A DNA stretch of 64,000 nucleotides, taken from assembly GCA_937860055.1 (NCBI GenBank), contig CALMBO010000016.1, positions 1-64,000 on the forward strand. Reading direction: 5' to 3'. This stretch comes from an uncultured Verrucomicrobiota bacterium. Lineage in GTDB: Bacteria > Verrucomicrobiota > Kiritimatiellia > CAIQIC01 > Lenti-01. The notes under the pieces were generated by a model. It saw only the letters and a program-made list of their open reading frames with translations, ran no database searches and was not told where the DNA came from. Positions 46,701 through 54,276 of this stretch are shown piece after piece. Positions within the stretch are counted from its first letter, which is position 1. Every line of letters starts with the position of its first letter. The translations under genes were made by a program, and so were the position numbers.

Positions 46701-47107
46701 TCGCCAACACGCCGCCCGAGAAGCTCAAGGCCCAGGTCGTCGTCGCCCCCCACCACGGCACTGCCGGCATCGAAACCATCACCCTCGGACTCCCCGACGA
46801 CATGCCCCAGCGCATCGCCGACATCACCGGCCCCCTCCTCAAGGCCACCGGAGCCGAAGCCGTCATCTTCGAGTTCGGCAACCCCCGCTCCGTCGAACCC
46901 CTCCTCTACAAGGAAGCGCGGAAGATCTACGGCCTCGCCCGGCGCGCCGCCGAAGACATCCTTCCCGGCGCCCTCAACGTCGCCACCGACACCGACGGCG
47001 CCATCCACATCTCCTCCGACGGCTCCACCTACCACGTCTATACGCAGCTCAGCGAGACCGGCAGCGAAGTCGACGAGCCCACCCTCCTCGAAACCGGCGG
47101 CTGGTAA
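43730..47107 (+). CDS. comEC: ComEC/Rec2-family DNA uptake channel, with degenerate metallo-beta-lactamase-like domain
   Basis: A 1125-residue protein, much longer than the usual 700-800. Residues about 1-90 hold membrane helices, 100-420 a large extracytoplasmic region with the GLRYG segment, and 430-790 the Competence domain with about ten helices (YSGINHVLAVSGLHVTIITV, ARPSTLRAVIMN, MAIDPSFTLSFGAILSLAIL, AGAYANIIAIPLVGVVLQLS). Residues about 805-1060 form the MBL-like domain. Its metal motif HxHxDH is replaced by DPAPEH (about residues 870-875), and the usual VGQGDA is VGYASG, though APHHG is kept. It should move single-stranded DNA across the inner membrane; its nuclease-like domain is probably inactive. 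Confidence 0.88.
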   Translation: MTRNKLISFCYLFIVGIGFAMLRPSGPETLPFLWGATVLLGLVTMAAFAYVYSRPRSADEELSAYGPPPPDRKQVALWILMLLTAAVFGYARYIAFIQSPDTLVGTLSVSQEGQVWTDGKPISQTSFLKVKALSPVTEEVRLRLVGRLEALQPVLDADGVPTLDANGRWAFRQYTLPQQSEEIVIPAGTSMREEILIDQPFTYLDKVVLLNQPASAVQVAVMQPENSVALFARSGRNVVPVSVLGHINTDPWVYSFKTVLSVKPDYIQYQPDGPYLAVDRQNIRITIDPATPAYERYACSDAYGYDVFATGELLSAPHASNKAAFDQANYLRSYNIGGQMRLRIPREGPSPIHIVQPQGAEEPRKGNGLVEFSLYLRDEIVRVIKQTTPQPNSAFHGALTLGLRYGMQSTVSMANDMYDATPVPPLIPLGKHTDRLIADEFRYSGINHVLAVSGLHVTIITVMFMGIFIMLKVSKKIYVPFIVFALVVFAIITGARPSTLRAVIMNSLFLLTWGYMGESVRSSALLGVPVAALMILLQNPAMAIDPSFTLSFGAILSLAILTQPFFDLFKRLKGNDFAVLVILLSVLTWGFAAHWFLVVTWRFWIFFTVLGIALFALSRFLTERGFKPLGDYGLANLPPGIAGFLAAQFGIQIGMMFPLSPFYFYRWPVAGAYANIIAIPLVGVVLQLSMLAGLLGIIPGIGIYLALFLSAANWVFSIGFLLIGHYFSRWFIYPFMIKPTTYDLFVYFGIVAIFAYWRPLWFRVVRPAWRNASQSRRLIYGALLALIGAGIVWGRQAEVEKMRPEGKLEISVLSVGYASGIFIDTPDRAAILIDTAMVVTNPSYRVDAERTILPQIYAKQITELDALVVTDPAPEHSAGLYTVFMGIDVDRLFHPASVAPLLAKEPVAGVLAERSPARLKHRLSGTAVEPRSIAAGDVIYQSEYKGKPILVEAVGPAAGDSQAPLSIRVQFGEFSMLIPSDLDFEQQKAFLANTPPEKLKAQVVVAPHHGTAGIETITLGLPDDMPQRIADITGPLLKATGAEAVIFEFGNPRSVEPLLYKEARKIYGLARRAAEDILPGALNVATDTDGAIHISSDGSTYHVYTQLSETGSEVDEPTLLETGGW

Positions 47108-47131
47108 GCCCCCCCCATCCTCCCCCTGATG

Positions 47132-47218
47132 CGGCGGGAAGGCGCCGCCCGCCGCCGCCGCAAAAGTTTTTCCATTGTGTGGAAAATCCGCGGAAAGTTT
47201 TTCCATTCCGTGGAAAAA
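47132..47218. repeat. Composite intergenic repeat downstream of comEC
   Basis: The 18-mer CGGCGGGAAGGCGCCGCC (47132-47149), identical to 12098-12115, is followed by two near-perfect dyads. The first (47167-47186) has arms TTTTTCCAT and GTGGAAAA around TGT. The second (47198-47218) has arms TTTTTCCAT and GTGGAAAAA around TCC. Their centres (47077+100 = 47177 and 47208) are 31 bp apart, about three helical turns. They lie about 80-130 bp before the next gene start and may act there. Confidence 0.7.
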
Positions 47219-47298
47219 CCCGTTCTTTCCTCTTGCCGCCGCCCCCGCCCTCGGGCATCCTGTGTTTCTATTCATAGGAACAACCCAAGGAGAACCCC

Positions 47299-48216
47299 AT
47301 GACCCTGCGTTCCCGACTCGCCGCCCTCGCCGCCCTCCTCCTCGCCACCTCCGCCTCCGCCTACGACCAGCCCGCCGTCAACCTCGGCTTCACCAGCTTC
47401 CTCGACGGCATCCCTCCCGCCGGCCCCGGCTGGTACTTCGCCCAGTACGTCCAGGTCTACACCGCCGACAAGCTCCCCGACCTCCCCTTCCCCGGCGATC
47501 CCGGACTCGATGCCGTCATCAGCCTCACCCAGGTCATCTACCAGCACCCCACGGCCCTCCCCTGCGGCGCACAGCTCGGCCTCGACCTCATCCTCCCCGC
47601 CGTCGACTTCGACCTCGACGCCGATGGCACTCCCCTCTCCGCCAACGACGGCCTCGGCGACCTCCTCGTCGGCCCCTACCTCCAGTGGGTGCTCATGGGC
47701 GAAAACGGCCCCCGCTTCGCCCACCGCTTCGAACTCCAGACCATCCTCCCCTCCGGCGACTACGAGGAAACCCGCGCCATCAACCCCGGCGCCAACGTCG
47801 TCAGCCTCAACCCCTACTGGTCCGCCACCTGGTTCATCACCCCCAAGTGGACCCTCTCCGGCCGCTTCCACTACCTCTGGAACGCCAAGAACTGCGACCC
47901 CAACACCCCCGATCCCGCCGTCGAGGACACCCAGGCCGGCTCCGCCGTCCACGCCAACTTCGCCACCGAATATGAACTCGTCGAGAAGCACCTCCGCGTC
48001 GGCCTCAACGGCTACGCCTTCCGCCAGATCTCCGACAGCCAGGTCAACGGCGACGGCATCGACGGCGAAAAGGAACAGGTCGTCGGCCTCGGCCCCGGCG
48101 CCCTCTGGAGCTTCTCCCAGGAAGACCACCTCTTCGTGAACGTCTATTTCGAGATGGAAGCCCAGGCCCGTCCCGAAGGCGAACGCCTCAACGTCCGCTA
48201 CGTCCACCACTTCTAG
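47299..48216 (+). CDS. Outer-membrane beta-barrel protein, phenol-degradation transporter (MetA/SphA)-like
   Basis: A 305-residue protein with a signal peptide (residues 1-21, ending SASA), AAGGAG upstream of the ATG, and alternating aromatic/polar beta strands throughout (YFAQYVQVYTADKLP, LNPYWSATWFITPKWTLSGRFHYLWN, RVGLNGYAFRQISDSQVNGDGIDGEKEQVVGLGPG). It ends in an aromatic residue (YVHHF), the usual outer-membrane insertion signal. The pattern matches the Phenol_MetA_deg family; the ligand is unknown. Confidence 0.75.
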   Translation: MTLRSRLAALAALLLATSASAYDQPAVNLGFTSFLDGIPPAGPGWYFAQYVQVYTADKLPDLPFPGDPGLDAVISLTQVIYQHPTALPCGAQLGLDLILPAVDFDLDADGTPLSANDGLGDLLVGPYLQWVLMGENGPRFAHRFELQTILPSGDYEETRAINPGANVVSLNPYWSATWFITPKWTLSGRFHYLWNAKNCDPNTPDPAVEDTQAGSAVHANFATEYELVEKHLRVGLNGYAFRQISDSQVNGDGIDGEKEQVVGLGPGALWSFSQEDHLFVNVYFEMEAQARPEGERLNVRYVHHF

Positions 48217-48236
48217 GGCGGTTCAAGATTTGCTTG

Positions 48237-48298
48237 TAGCCGGGGTCGATGACCCCGGCTATTTTGTCAATAGCCGCCGGCCTCACCGCGGCCGGCTA
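48237..48298 (+). terminator. Strong hairpin terminator followed by a second related dyad
   Basis: TAGCCGGGGTC (48237-48247), loop GAT, GACCCCGGCTA (48251-48261) is a perfect 11-bp stem followed by TTTTG, a good intrinsic terminator for the outer-membrane protein gene. A second imperfect dyad with the same TAGCCG...CGGCTA ends lies at 48271-48298 and would serve the convergent minus-strand gene. The twin structure also looks like a REP-type dispersed repeat. Confidence 0.7.
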
Positions 48299-48329
48299 CA
48301 GTAAAACCAAACCGGATCTGGACGAGGCC

Positions 48330-48941
48330 TCAGGGCGCGTTCGGGTCCGGTTTCTTTTTTTCCCGCACCAGCACCACTCCCCCCTCGGTGATCTCCCATT
48401 CCAATCCCGCCACTTCCGTGATGATCGACACCGCCTCGAAAAGGCTGACCCGCCGGAGATTCAACGTGACCGTCTGTTCCGGATCCGCCGGCAAAACGGG
48501 AGCGGGTTCCTCCCTGAAATCGATCTCCGCGCCAGTATCGGATCGGTTCTCCAATCGCTCGCCAGAGGCCGGAAACTTCTTCTCTTCCCCGCCCTCCAGG
48601 CGACGCTTATTCCAGACCACATTGGCGCCTTCCTTGTTCGGGTCGGCAGCAATGCTGGCCTCGACCAGGAAATTCAAGACATCGGCCACGTTGGCCTGGC
48701 GAAATTCAATCGTTGGAATGATGAGCTCCTTCAGTTGCGCCACGGTCCGGTCGCGCTTTGTCTGTGAAACCTGAAGGGTCAGCACCCGGTCGTCCACGGA
48801 CACTCTCGCCCCATTGGAAGGCGCAAGCGGTCCGAAAACCTCCCCCGTCTGTTCATCATGCAGCGTCCAAACCTCGGCGAAACTTGCTCCGCAAATCCAA
48901 GCGGAGACGATCAACAGGAATGGCCACTTCGTCATTCGCAT
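48330..48941 (-). CDS. Exported protein with secretin N-terminal (STN)-like repeats
   Basis: A 203-residue protein with a signal peptide ending GASFA. The region IPTIEFRQANVADVLNFLVEAS resembles the first secretin/STN subdomain. A second half, VTLNLRRVSLFEAVSIITEVAGLEWEITEGGVVLV, resembles the next repeat, so it looks like a stand-alone pair of secretin N domains without the pore domain. It is the last gene of a minus-strand trio, starting 6 nt after the pseudokinase gene ends. Partner unknown. Confidence 0.65.
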   Translation of the reverse strand: MRMTKWPFLLIVSAWICGASFAEVWTLHDEQTGEVFGPLAPSNGARVSVDDRVLTLQVSQTKRDRTVAQLKELIIPTIEFRQANVADVLNFLVEASIAADPNKEGANVVWNKRRLEGGEEKKFPASGERLENRSDTGAEIDFREEPAPVLPADPEQTVTLNLRRVSLFEAVSIITEVAGLEWEITEGGVVLVREKKKPDPNAP

Positions 48942-48947
48942 CCTTGT

Positions 48948-50780
48948 TTAGCTCTGCGGCGCCGCCGGCGCGGCGGCCGCCGCGGGCGGCGGGGGCGGCG
49001 GCGTCTCGCCCGCCACCGGCGCCAGCACCAGCCGGAATCCGTTCACCGCCCCGCGCGCATTGCCCAGAAATCCATAGAGCATGTCGCATTTCATCCGCGT
49101 GGCCAGATAGTCGTCCCACCCTCCGCCCTGCCAGCCGCCGAACTGCTTCCAGCCCGCCTCCTTCGAAGTCGTCTCCCACACGTTGCCGCCCGCGCCGAAC
49201 AGCCCCCACCGGTTCTCCCCGCTGAATTCCACCGGCGCCGTCGCCGCGAAGCCGTCCTCGTAGCCGGAAATGAATTGCAGGTCCGGAAACGCCTCCCCCA
49301 GGGTCCCGTCCCCGTAGTTCCCCCGGTTCGGCGGCCACAGCTCTCCCCACGGATAGGTCTGCACCTGTCCCCCCCGCGTATAGGCGATCGCCTCCAGGCG
49401 CGAAGGCAGGCGATAGCGCCAGCCCTCCATCAGCTTGCCCGCCGCGCGCTCCCGTTCGGTCAGCCAGGAGGCAAAGGCCTCCGTATCGTCGAAATTCACG
49501 CGCACCACCGGCTGGCGATCCTCCTTCAGGCTGATGCCGCGGAATTCCCCGCTGTCGTGCGCCGGATCCATCAACCGGTACTCGTCGTTGGCGACCTCGT
49601 AGCGGCCGATCCACATCTGCATCGGCGGCACCCAGACGAATTCCATCCGTCCCGTCTGCGTCACCCACGGCTGGCCCTCGGTGGGCAGCGGCGTGGTCGC
49701 CACCAGCTTTTCCGGCGCGATCCGGACGGGTTTCTTCGGCGCCGGCGGCCGGGCCGCCGTCGCCTCCTTTTCCGCCGCGGGTTCTTCCGGAGGCCGCGGC
49801 GGCTCCCGGAGCCACGCCAGCACCGTGCGCCCGCCCAGGGCCAGGGCCGTCCCGATCGCCGCCAGCGTCCCCAGCAGGATCGCCACCTTGCGGATTCGCC
49901 TCCATTCCGCCGCGCTGCGACCCCGCCGGCCGCCGACCCGCTCCCCGCCCAGCGCCCGCACGAAATCCGTGCACGTCACAAAGCGGTTCCGCGGCTTCTT
50001 CGACATCGCCCGCCTCAACGCGGCGCGCGCCGGCGACGGCAGTTCCGGAGGCGGTTCCGCGCCGGAAGCCGGCGGCGCGCCCGCCAGCACTTCCCACGCC
50101 AGCACCGCCAGTGCATACTGGTCGGTCGCCGAGTCCGAATCCTCCTCCTTGTTCCGCAGTTCCGGCGCCAGATAGGCCCCCGTGGTGCTGGCGCGCACCG
50201 CTTCGCCATGGACAATCGTCATGTGGCGGGGCATCCCCAGGCCGAAATCCGTCACCCGCACCACCCCGTCGGACCCCAGGTAGAGGTTCGACGGCTTCAG
50301 GTTGCTATGGATGATTCGCCGCGCATGCGCGAAATCCAGCGCCTCGGCGGCCTGCGCCAGGATGGGCAGGACCTCCTCGAGCATGCGTTTTCCCCCTTCG
50401 CCTTCCCGCCCCCATGTGCCGATGTCCACCCCCGGCGCGAAATCTCCCACCACGTAGATCTGGTCGCCCACGTACACCAGCTGCCGGACCGCGGCGAGAT
50501 GGGGATGCGCCTGGTTCGAAATCTGCCGGATCGCCGCATGGATCACCGCCATCGCCGCCTTCGACCGCCGGATGTCCGGAGACAGCAACCGGAGCGAAAC
50601 CTCCTGGCCGGTCTCCCGGTCCAGGCAGCAGCAGATCTCCCCCAGTTCGCTCGACCCCAGCACCGCCGTGATCTCGTAGCGCCCCAGCAGAACCATCCCC
50701 ACCCGGAGTTCTGGCGACCGGGAAACCCCCTCCGCCCGGATTCTCTCCTCCGGATGGATCTTGGTCGTCTGGGTGGTCAT
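48948..50780 (-). CDS. Predicted Ser/Thr pseudokinase fused to a formylglycine-generating-enzyme-like domain
   Basis: A 610-residue protein. Residues about 35-280 have the bacterial Ser/Thr kinase fold: LGSSELGEI (degenerate P-loop), DFGLG (178-182), TGAYLAPE and a C-lobe. The VAIK Lys position is Arg (EVSLR64) and the catalytic HRD is HSN (158-160), so phosphotransfer is unlikely. A single membrane helix lies at about 298-323. Residues about 370-590 are an FGE/SUMF1-type domain (VWIGRYEVANDEYR, RLPSRLEAIAYTRGG, GNVWETTS). The tail is Pro/Ala-rich. ATG 50780 is used. It probably senses on one side of the membrane and binds on the other. Confidence 0.8.
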   Translation of the reverse strand: MTTQTTKIHPEERIRAEGVSRSPELRVGMVLLGRYEITAVLGSSELGEICCCLDRETGQEVSLRLLSPDIRRSKAAMAVIHAAIRQISNQAHPHLAAVRQLVYVGDQIYVVGDFAPGVDIGTWGREGEGGKRMLEEVLPILAQAAEALDFAHARRIIHSNLKPSNLYLGSDGVVRVTDFGLGMPRHMTIVHGEAVRASTTGAYLAPELRNKEEDSDSATDQYALAVLAWEVLAGAPPASGAEPPPELPSPARAALRRAMSKKPRNRFVTCTDFVRALGGERVGGRRGRSAAEWRRIRKVAILLGTLAAIGTALALGGRTVLAWLREPPRPPEEPAAEKEATAARPPAPKKPVRIAPEKLVATTPLPTEGQPWVTQTGRMEFVWVPPMQMWIGRYEVANDEYRLMDPAHDSGEFRGISLKEDRQPVVRVNFDDTEAFASWLTERERAAGKLMEGWRYRLPSRLEAIAYTRGGQVQTYPWGELWPPNRGNYGDGTLGEAFPDLQFISGYEDGFAATAPVEFSGENRWGLFGAGGNVWETTSKEAGWKQFGGWQGGGWDDYLATRMKCDMLYGFLGNARGAVNGFRLVLAPVAGETPPPPPPAAAAAPAAPQS

Positions 50781-50846
50781 AATCAGGGGAAGGTTGCCAG
50801 TTTTCTTTTTGCAGGACAACCAAATCCACCCGCGCCAAATGCAATT

Positions 50847-52892
50847 TTAATGTGCATTTTCCGGTTCCACCCACGCGTCGGGCCACTGGTCGTTTCCCGT
50901 GTGGAACGACACGCGCGCGGCCTCGGCAGGCGGAGTGCCGATGCGCCACAGGAAGATCTCATAATCCGCCGTGTCGTGCTCGTGACCTTCCCGCGCCGCG
51001 CCGAACACCAGCAGGACCCCATCGTTCGACACCCGCGGAAAATACTCGTGGCTCCACTCCCCGGGCATGTCCAGCAACGTCTCCAGATGCCGTCCGTCGC
51101 GGTCCACCCGGCAGATCCGGTTCTTCATCCGTCCCCCGTCCTCCACCAGAACCATCCATTCCCCGCCCGGCACGAATGCCAGCTGGCACCCCCCCGCCAC
51201 CCGCGTCTCCTTCCCGTCGGGAACCGCGAAGATCGACGTGCTGCGCCGCCGCCCCCGCACTGTCACGGCAATCCGCCCGCCGACGGGATCCCTCGAAGGC
51301 CCTGTCCACACCAGCCCCTCGCGGGCACCCAGCAGAACCGTTTTCGCACCGGTCGCCAGTTCCACCTGCACCACCTCGCGCCCGCCGCGATGGAACACCA
51401 CCGATTTCCCGTCCCCCGTCCAGCACGGCTCCGCACCCCGCTCCGCCACGCGCCGCTCCTTCCCCGTCTCCAGGTCCAGTACCCATACGTCCCACTCGTC
51501 CATATTGCGGAAGGAGACCCATTCCTGCCGCGAACGCGCGAACGCCACCCGCGTTCCATCCGGCGAAATCTTCGGCGTGCTGTCCGCATGCGGGTTCTCC
51601 GTCAGCCGCGTCATCCGCCCAGAGGGCCAGTCCATCCGCACCAGATCGTGCTGTCCGTGCATCGTCGAGCTCCAGACGATGAATCCCCGCCGCCCGCCCC
51701 ATGCGGCGTCCAGCGCCGCCCGGTCCGCCGCGCTCATGTCCTGGGCCATTCCCGAACCCGGCGCCTCCTTCGCCCCCGCCTTTTTCTGCGCCCGCCACCA
51801 CCATCCGCCAGCTCCCAGCGCCAGAAAAAATATCAGGCAGACCCCCGCCAGCGTGGCCGCCCTCGCGCGGCCGGTGCGGCGGTACGCTTCCGCCGCCCTC
51901 GGCCGCCGTCCCCACAACAGCCCCAGCAGCCCGAGGCCGCCCAGCGTGTAATCCACCATCTGGCTCGCCACATGCGTGCCCAGCAGGACGATCGCCGCGT
52001 CGCCCCCCGCCACGCCGGCCAGCTTCATCGCCCCCGCCCCCCCGGCCTCGTACGCTCCGAAGCTCAAAAACGTCGGCACCGGCAGCGCCGCCCCCCCCTC
52101 GCCGCCGATGAGGCCCACCAGCGTCTGCCACACCGGCAAATCCGCCAGCGCCGGCCGCAGCATCCGCGCCACCCCGTAAAACGCCACCGCCAGCCCCAGG
52201 TATTTCACCACGCGGATGCCGATCGACAGTCCCGCCGCCTTCCAAAGCACTCCCGCGCCCCTCACCTGCCCGAATGATTCCGCCAACCGCTCCATGAATC
52301 CCTCCGCCCATCGCGACAACCTCCACTGCCTCGCGCGCGCCGGCAGGATCCGCAACGCGCGCGCCGCCCAGCGCGGACCCCGGAACAGCGCGAGCCCGCC
52401 CGCCGCCACCGCCGCCAGCACGACGATCGCGCCCCACAGCAGCGCCATCCGTCCGCCCGCTTCGGCCACCGGCGCCGCCAGCGCCAGCCCCAGCACCGCC
52501 GCCAACGCCAGGAAATCGAACAAGATGCTGATCGTCATCGACGATACGCAATCCGCGTTCTTCACCTTCTCGCCGCGGTTCAGCAATGCCCAGTACATCA
52601 GCTCCCCCGCCCGCATCGGCAGCAGGTCCACGAACATGTTCCGCGCCAGCGTCACGCCGAACATCCGCCCGCGCCCCGGCAGCGGATCCGTCCCCGCACC
52701 CGCCAGCAGCAGGCGGTAGCGCACCGCCCGCAGCCATCCCTGCGCCAGCTGCGCCGCCGTGTACGCCGCCCACACTCCGGCTCCCATCGCTCCCAGGGCC
52801 TGCACCACCTCCTGCGCCGATGCGCCCGCTTCGCGGAAAACCAGCCACAGGATCCCGGCCGAAACCGCCACCGACACGCCGAATCGAATCAT
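50847..52892 (-). CDS. Lipid-flippase-like membrane protein (YbhN/AglD type) fused to a TolB-like beta-propeller
   Basis: About 681 residues. The first 330 residues have 7-8 helices with the lysylphosphatidylglycerol-synthase TM-domain pattern (LARNMFVDLLPMRAGELMYW, GGEGGAALPVPTFLSFGAYEAGGAG). A further helix follows at about 350-370. From about 400 to the end there are WD40/TolB-like blades (HADSTPKISPDGTRVAFARS, DVWVLDLETGKERRV, EPCWTGDGKSVVFHRGG, WSHEYFPRVSNDGVLLVFGA). ATG 52892 has GGAG 11 nt upstream; GTG 52901 is an alternative. It is the first gene of the trio ending at 48330. Substrate unknown. Confidence 0.78.
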   Translation of the reverse strand: MIRFGVSVAVSAGILWLVFREAGASAQEVVQALGAMGAGVWAAYTAAQLAQGWLRAVRYRLLLAGAGTDPLPGRGRMFGVTLARNMFVDLLPMRAGELMYWALLNRGEKVKNADCVSSMTISILFDFLALAAVLGLALAAPVAEAGGRMALLWGAIVVLAAVAAGGLALFRGPRWAARALRILPARARQWRLSRWAEGFMERLAESFGQVRGAGVLWKAAGLSIGIRVVKYLGLAVAFYGVARMLRPALADLPVWQTLVGLIGGEGGAALPVPTFLSFGAYEAGGAGAMKLAGVAGGDAAIVLLGTHVASQMVDYTLGGLGLLGLLWGRRPRAAEAYRRTGRARAATLAGVCLIFFLALGAGGWWWRAQKKAGAKEAPGSGMAQDMSAADRAALDAAWGGRRGFIVWSSTMHGQHDLVRMDWPSGRMTRLTENPHADSTPKISPDGTRVAFARSRQEWVSFRNMDEWDVWVLDLETGKERRVAERGAEPCWTGDGKSVVFHRGGREVVQVELATGAKTVLLGAREGLVWTGPSRDPVGGRIAVTVRGRRRSTSIFAVPDGKETRVAGGCQLAFVPGGEWMVLVEDGGRMKNRICRVDRDGRHLETLLDMPGEWSHEYFPRVSNDGVLLVFGAAREGHEHDTADYEIFLWRIGTPPAEAARVSFHTGNDQWPDAWVEPENAH

Positions 52893-52976
52893 CCCTTTCA
52901 CAGCTCCAGTCTGACCGCATCCCGCGGGAAAAGAAACTCTTTTCCCCGCCTCCCCGCTTCCCTACACTGCTGGCCC

Positions 52977-53732
52977 ATGAAGGCACTCTTCCGTTCCCTC
53001 CTCCGCCTCGTCCGCGGTGCGCTCCTGCTGGCCGGACTGGCCGCCGCCCTCTTCGCCGCCGTTCAATTCACGGATCTCCCGTGGCGTGCCTACAAGAGCC
53101 TCTCCCAAATCCCGGATCCCTCCGCCAAGCCCCCCACCCACATCCTCCTCATGGGCGGCAGCGGCATCCCGGGCGAATCCGGCCTCATGCGCACCTTCTA
53201 CGCCGCCCAGGCCGCCCGCCAACATCCCAAGGCCGACGTGCTCATCGCCTTGCCCCTGGGCGCCGCGCAATCCGAATCCTCCCGTGCCTATCTCGACGAG
53301 CTCCGACTCCGCGGCGTCGCGGGCTCCCGCCTCCGCATCCTCGACAACGGCCGCAACACCCGCGAACAGGCCCTCCGCCTAGTCGAATACCTCTCCGACA
53401 AGAAGTCCCCCTCCCTTTGCGTCCTCGTCATCACCGATCCCGAGCACATCCGCCGGACCGCCGCCTGCATCCGCAAGGCCGCCGGCGGCCGCCAGCTCGA
53501 CCTCCCCCTCGCCGTCTTCCCCGCCCACCCCCTTTCCATCGACGACCCGCTCCCGTGGCGCGCCGACGAGCTCGACACTCCCGGCCCCGCCCCCCGCCTC
53601 CGCTCCGCCATCCCCGACATCGGCTCCTCCCTGCGCCTCCGCTACAACCTCTGGGCCAACCTTGGCTATTCAAACGATTCCCTCCGCGAAGCCGCCGCCC
53701 TCGTTTACTATCGACTCCGGGGATGGCTCTAG
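52977..53732 (+). CDS. YdcF/ElyC-like DUF218 membrane protein
   Basis: A 251-residue protein with one N-terminal membrane helix (about residues 12-30) and the DUF218 pattern: ILLMGGSGIPGESGLMR, a middle NGRNTREQALRLVEYL and VLVITDPEHIRRTAACIRKA. Family members such as SanA, ElyC and YdcF act in envelope processes, and some bind SAM. It is divergent from the flippase-propeller gene 84 nt away. Confidence 0.75.
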   Translation: MKALFRSLLRLVRGALLLAGLAAALFAAVQFTDLPWRAYKSLSQIPDPSAKPPTHILLMGGSGIPGESGLMRTFYAAQAARQHPKADVLIALPLGAAQSESSRAYLDELRLRGVAGSRLRILDNGRNTREQALRLVEYLSDKKSPSLCVLVITDPEHIRRTAACIRKAAGGRQLDLPLAVFPAHPLSIDDPLPWRADELDTPGPAPRLRSAIPDIGSSLRLRYNLWANLGYSNDSLREAAALVYYRLRGWL

Positions 53733-53790
53733 TCTATCTTGCGATGCTTGGTTCCCGAACGTTCATCCAACAACAAACACAAGGATATAC

Positions 53791-54192
53791 ATGCGCAAGC
53801 TCCTCTGGATGGTCCTGCTGGCTCTCGTGCTCCCCCTGGCCCTCGCGGGCTGTAACGGCTCCGACGACGGTGATGACGGCGATTCCGCCGGCGGCGGCAA
53901 TTCCAGGTTCGTCGGCACCTGGGCCCTCACGCAGGGCGCCGGCGTTTCGTGGTACCTCATCTTCAACAGCGATGGTTCGTGGCTCATCTCCGACACCGCC
54001 GATGGATCCGCCCGCCGCGTCTATGGCACCTACACCGTCGACGGCAACACCGCCGCCGGCCCCATGGTCAATCCCGGCACCGGCGAAGGCGAGATCGTTG
54101 CCAGCCTTGATGGCGATGTCCTCTCCCTCGACTTTATCGAGTACTGGCACACCCCCTACAAGCATGTGCCCTATACCGGAACCAAAATCTGA
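53791..54192 (+). CDS. Small predicted lipoprotein
   Basis: A 133-residue protein from ATG 53791, preceded by AAGGA. The lipobox LALAGC is at the end of a good signal peptide (Cys at about residue 21), followed by an acidic/Gly-rich linker (NGSDDGDDGDSAGGG). The rest resembles a small lipocalin/META-like beta domain (RFVGTWALTQGAGVSWYLIFNSDGSW). Function unknown. It is followed by a strong terminator. Confidence 0.75.
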   Translation: MRKLLWMVLLALVLPLALAGCNGSDDGDDGDSAGGGNSRFVGTWALTQGAGVSWYLIFNSDGSWLISDTADGSARRVYGTYTVDGNTAAGPMVNPGTGEGEIVASLDGDVLSLDFIEYWHTPYKHVPYTGTKI

Positions 54193-54211
54193 TTCCCCGG
54201 CAGGGCACACG

Positions 54212-54246
54212 AAGAAGGCCGCCTTTCCAGGCGGCCTTCTTCTTTT
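54212..54246 (+). terminator. Intrinsic terminator of the lipoprotein gene
   Basis: AAGAAGGCCGCC (54212-54223) pairs perfectly with GGCGGCCTTCTT (54230-54241) across a 6-nt loop, followed by CTTTT. It lies 20 nt past the lipoprotein stop and before the convergent fur-family gene. Confidence 0.85.
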
Positions 54247-54276
54247 CCGGCGGGGAACCCTCCGCCCCGCCCGCTC

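Noticed and set aside
43376..47275. 1299-codon open frame antisense to comEC
   Set aside because: Its composition (long Gly/Asp/Glu runs) is what GC-rich coding DNA gives on the opposite strand, and it has no domain or start signal. The ComEC reading is clear.
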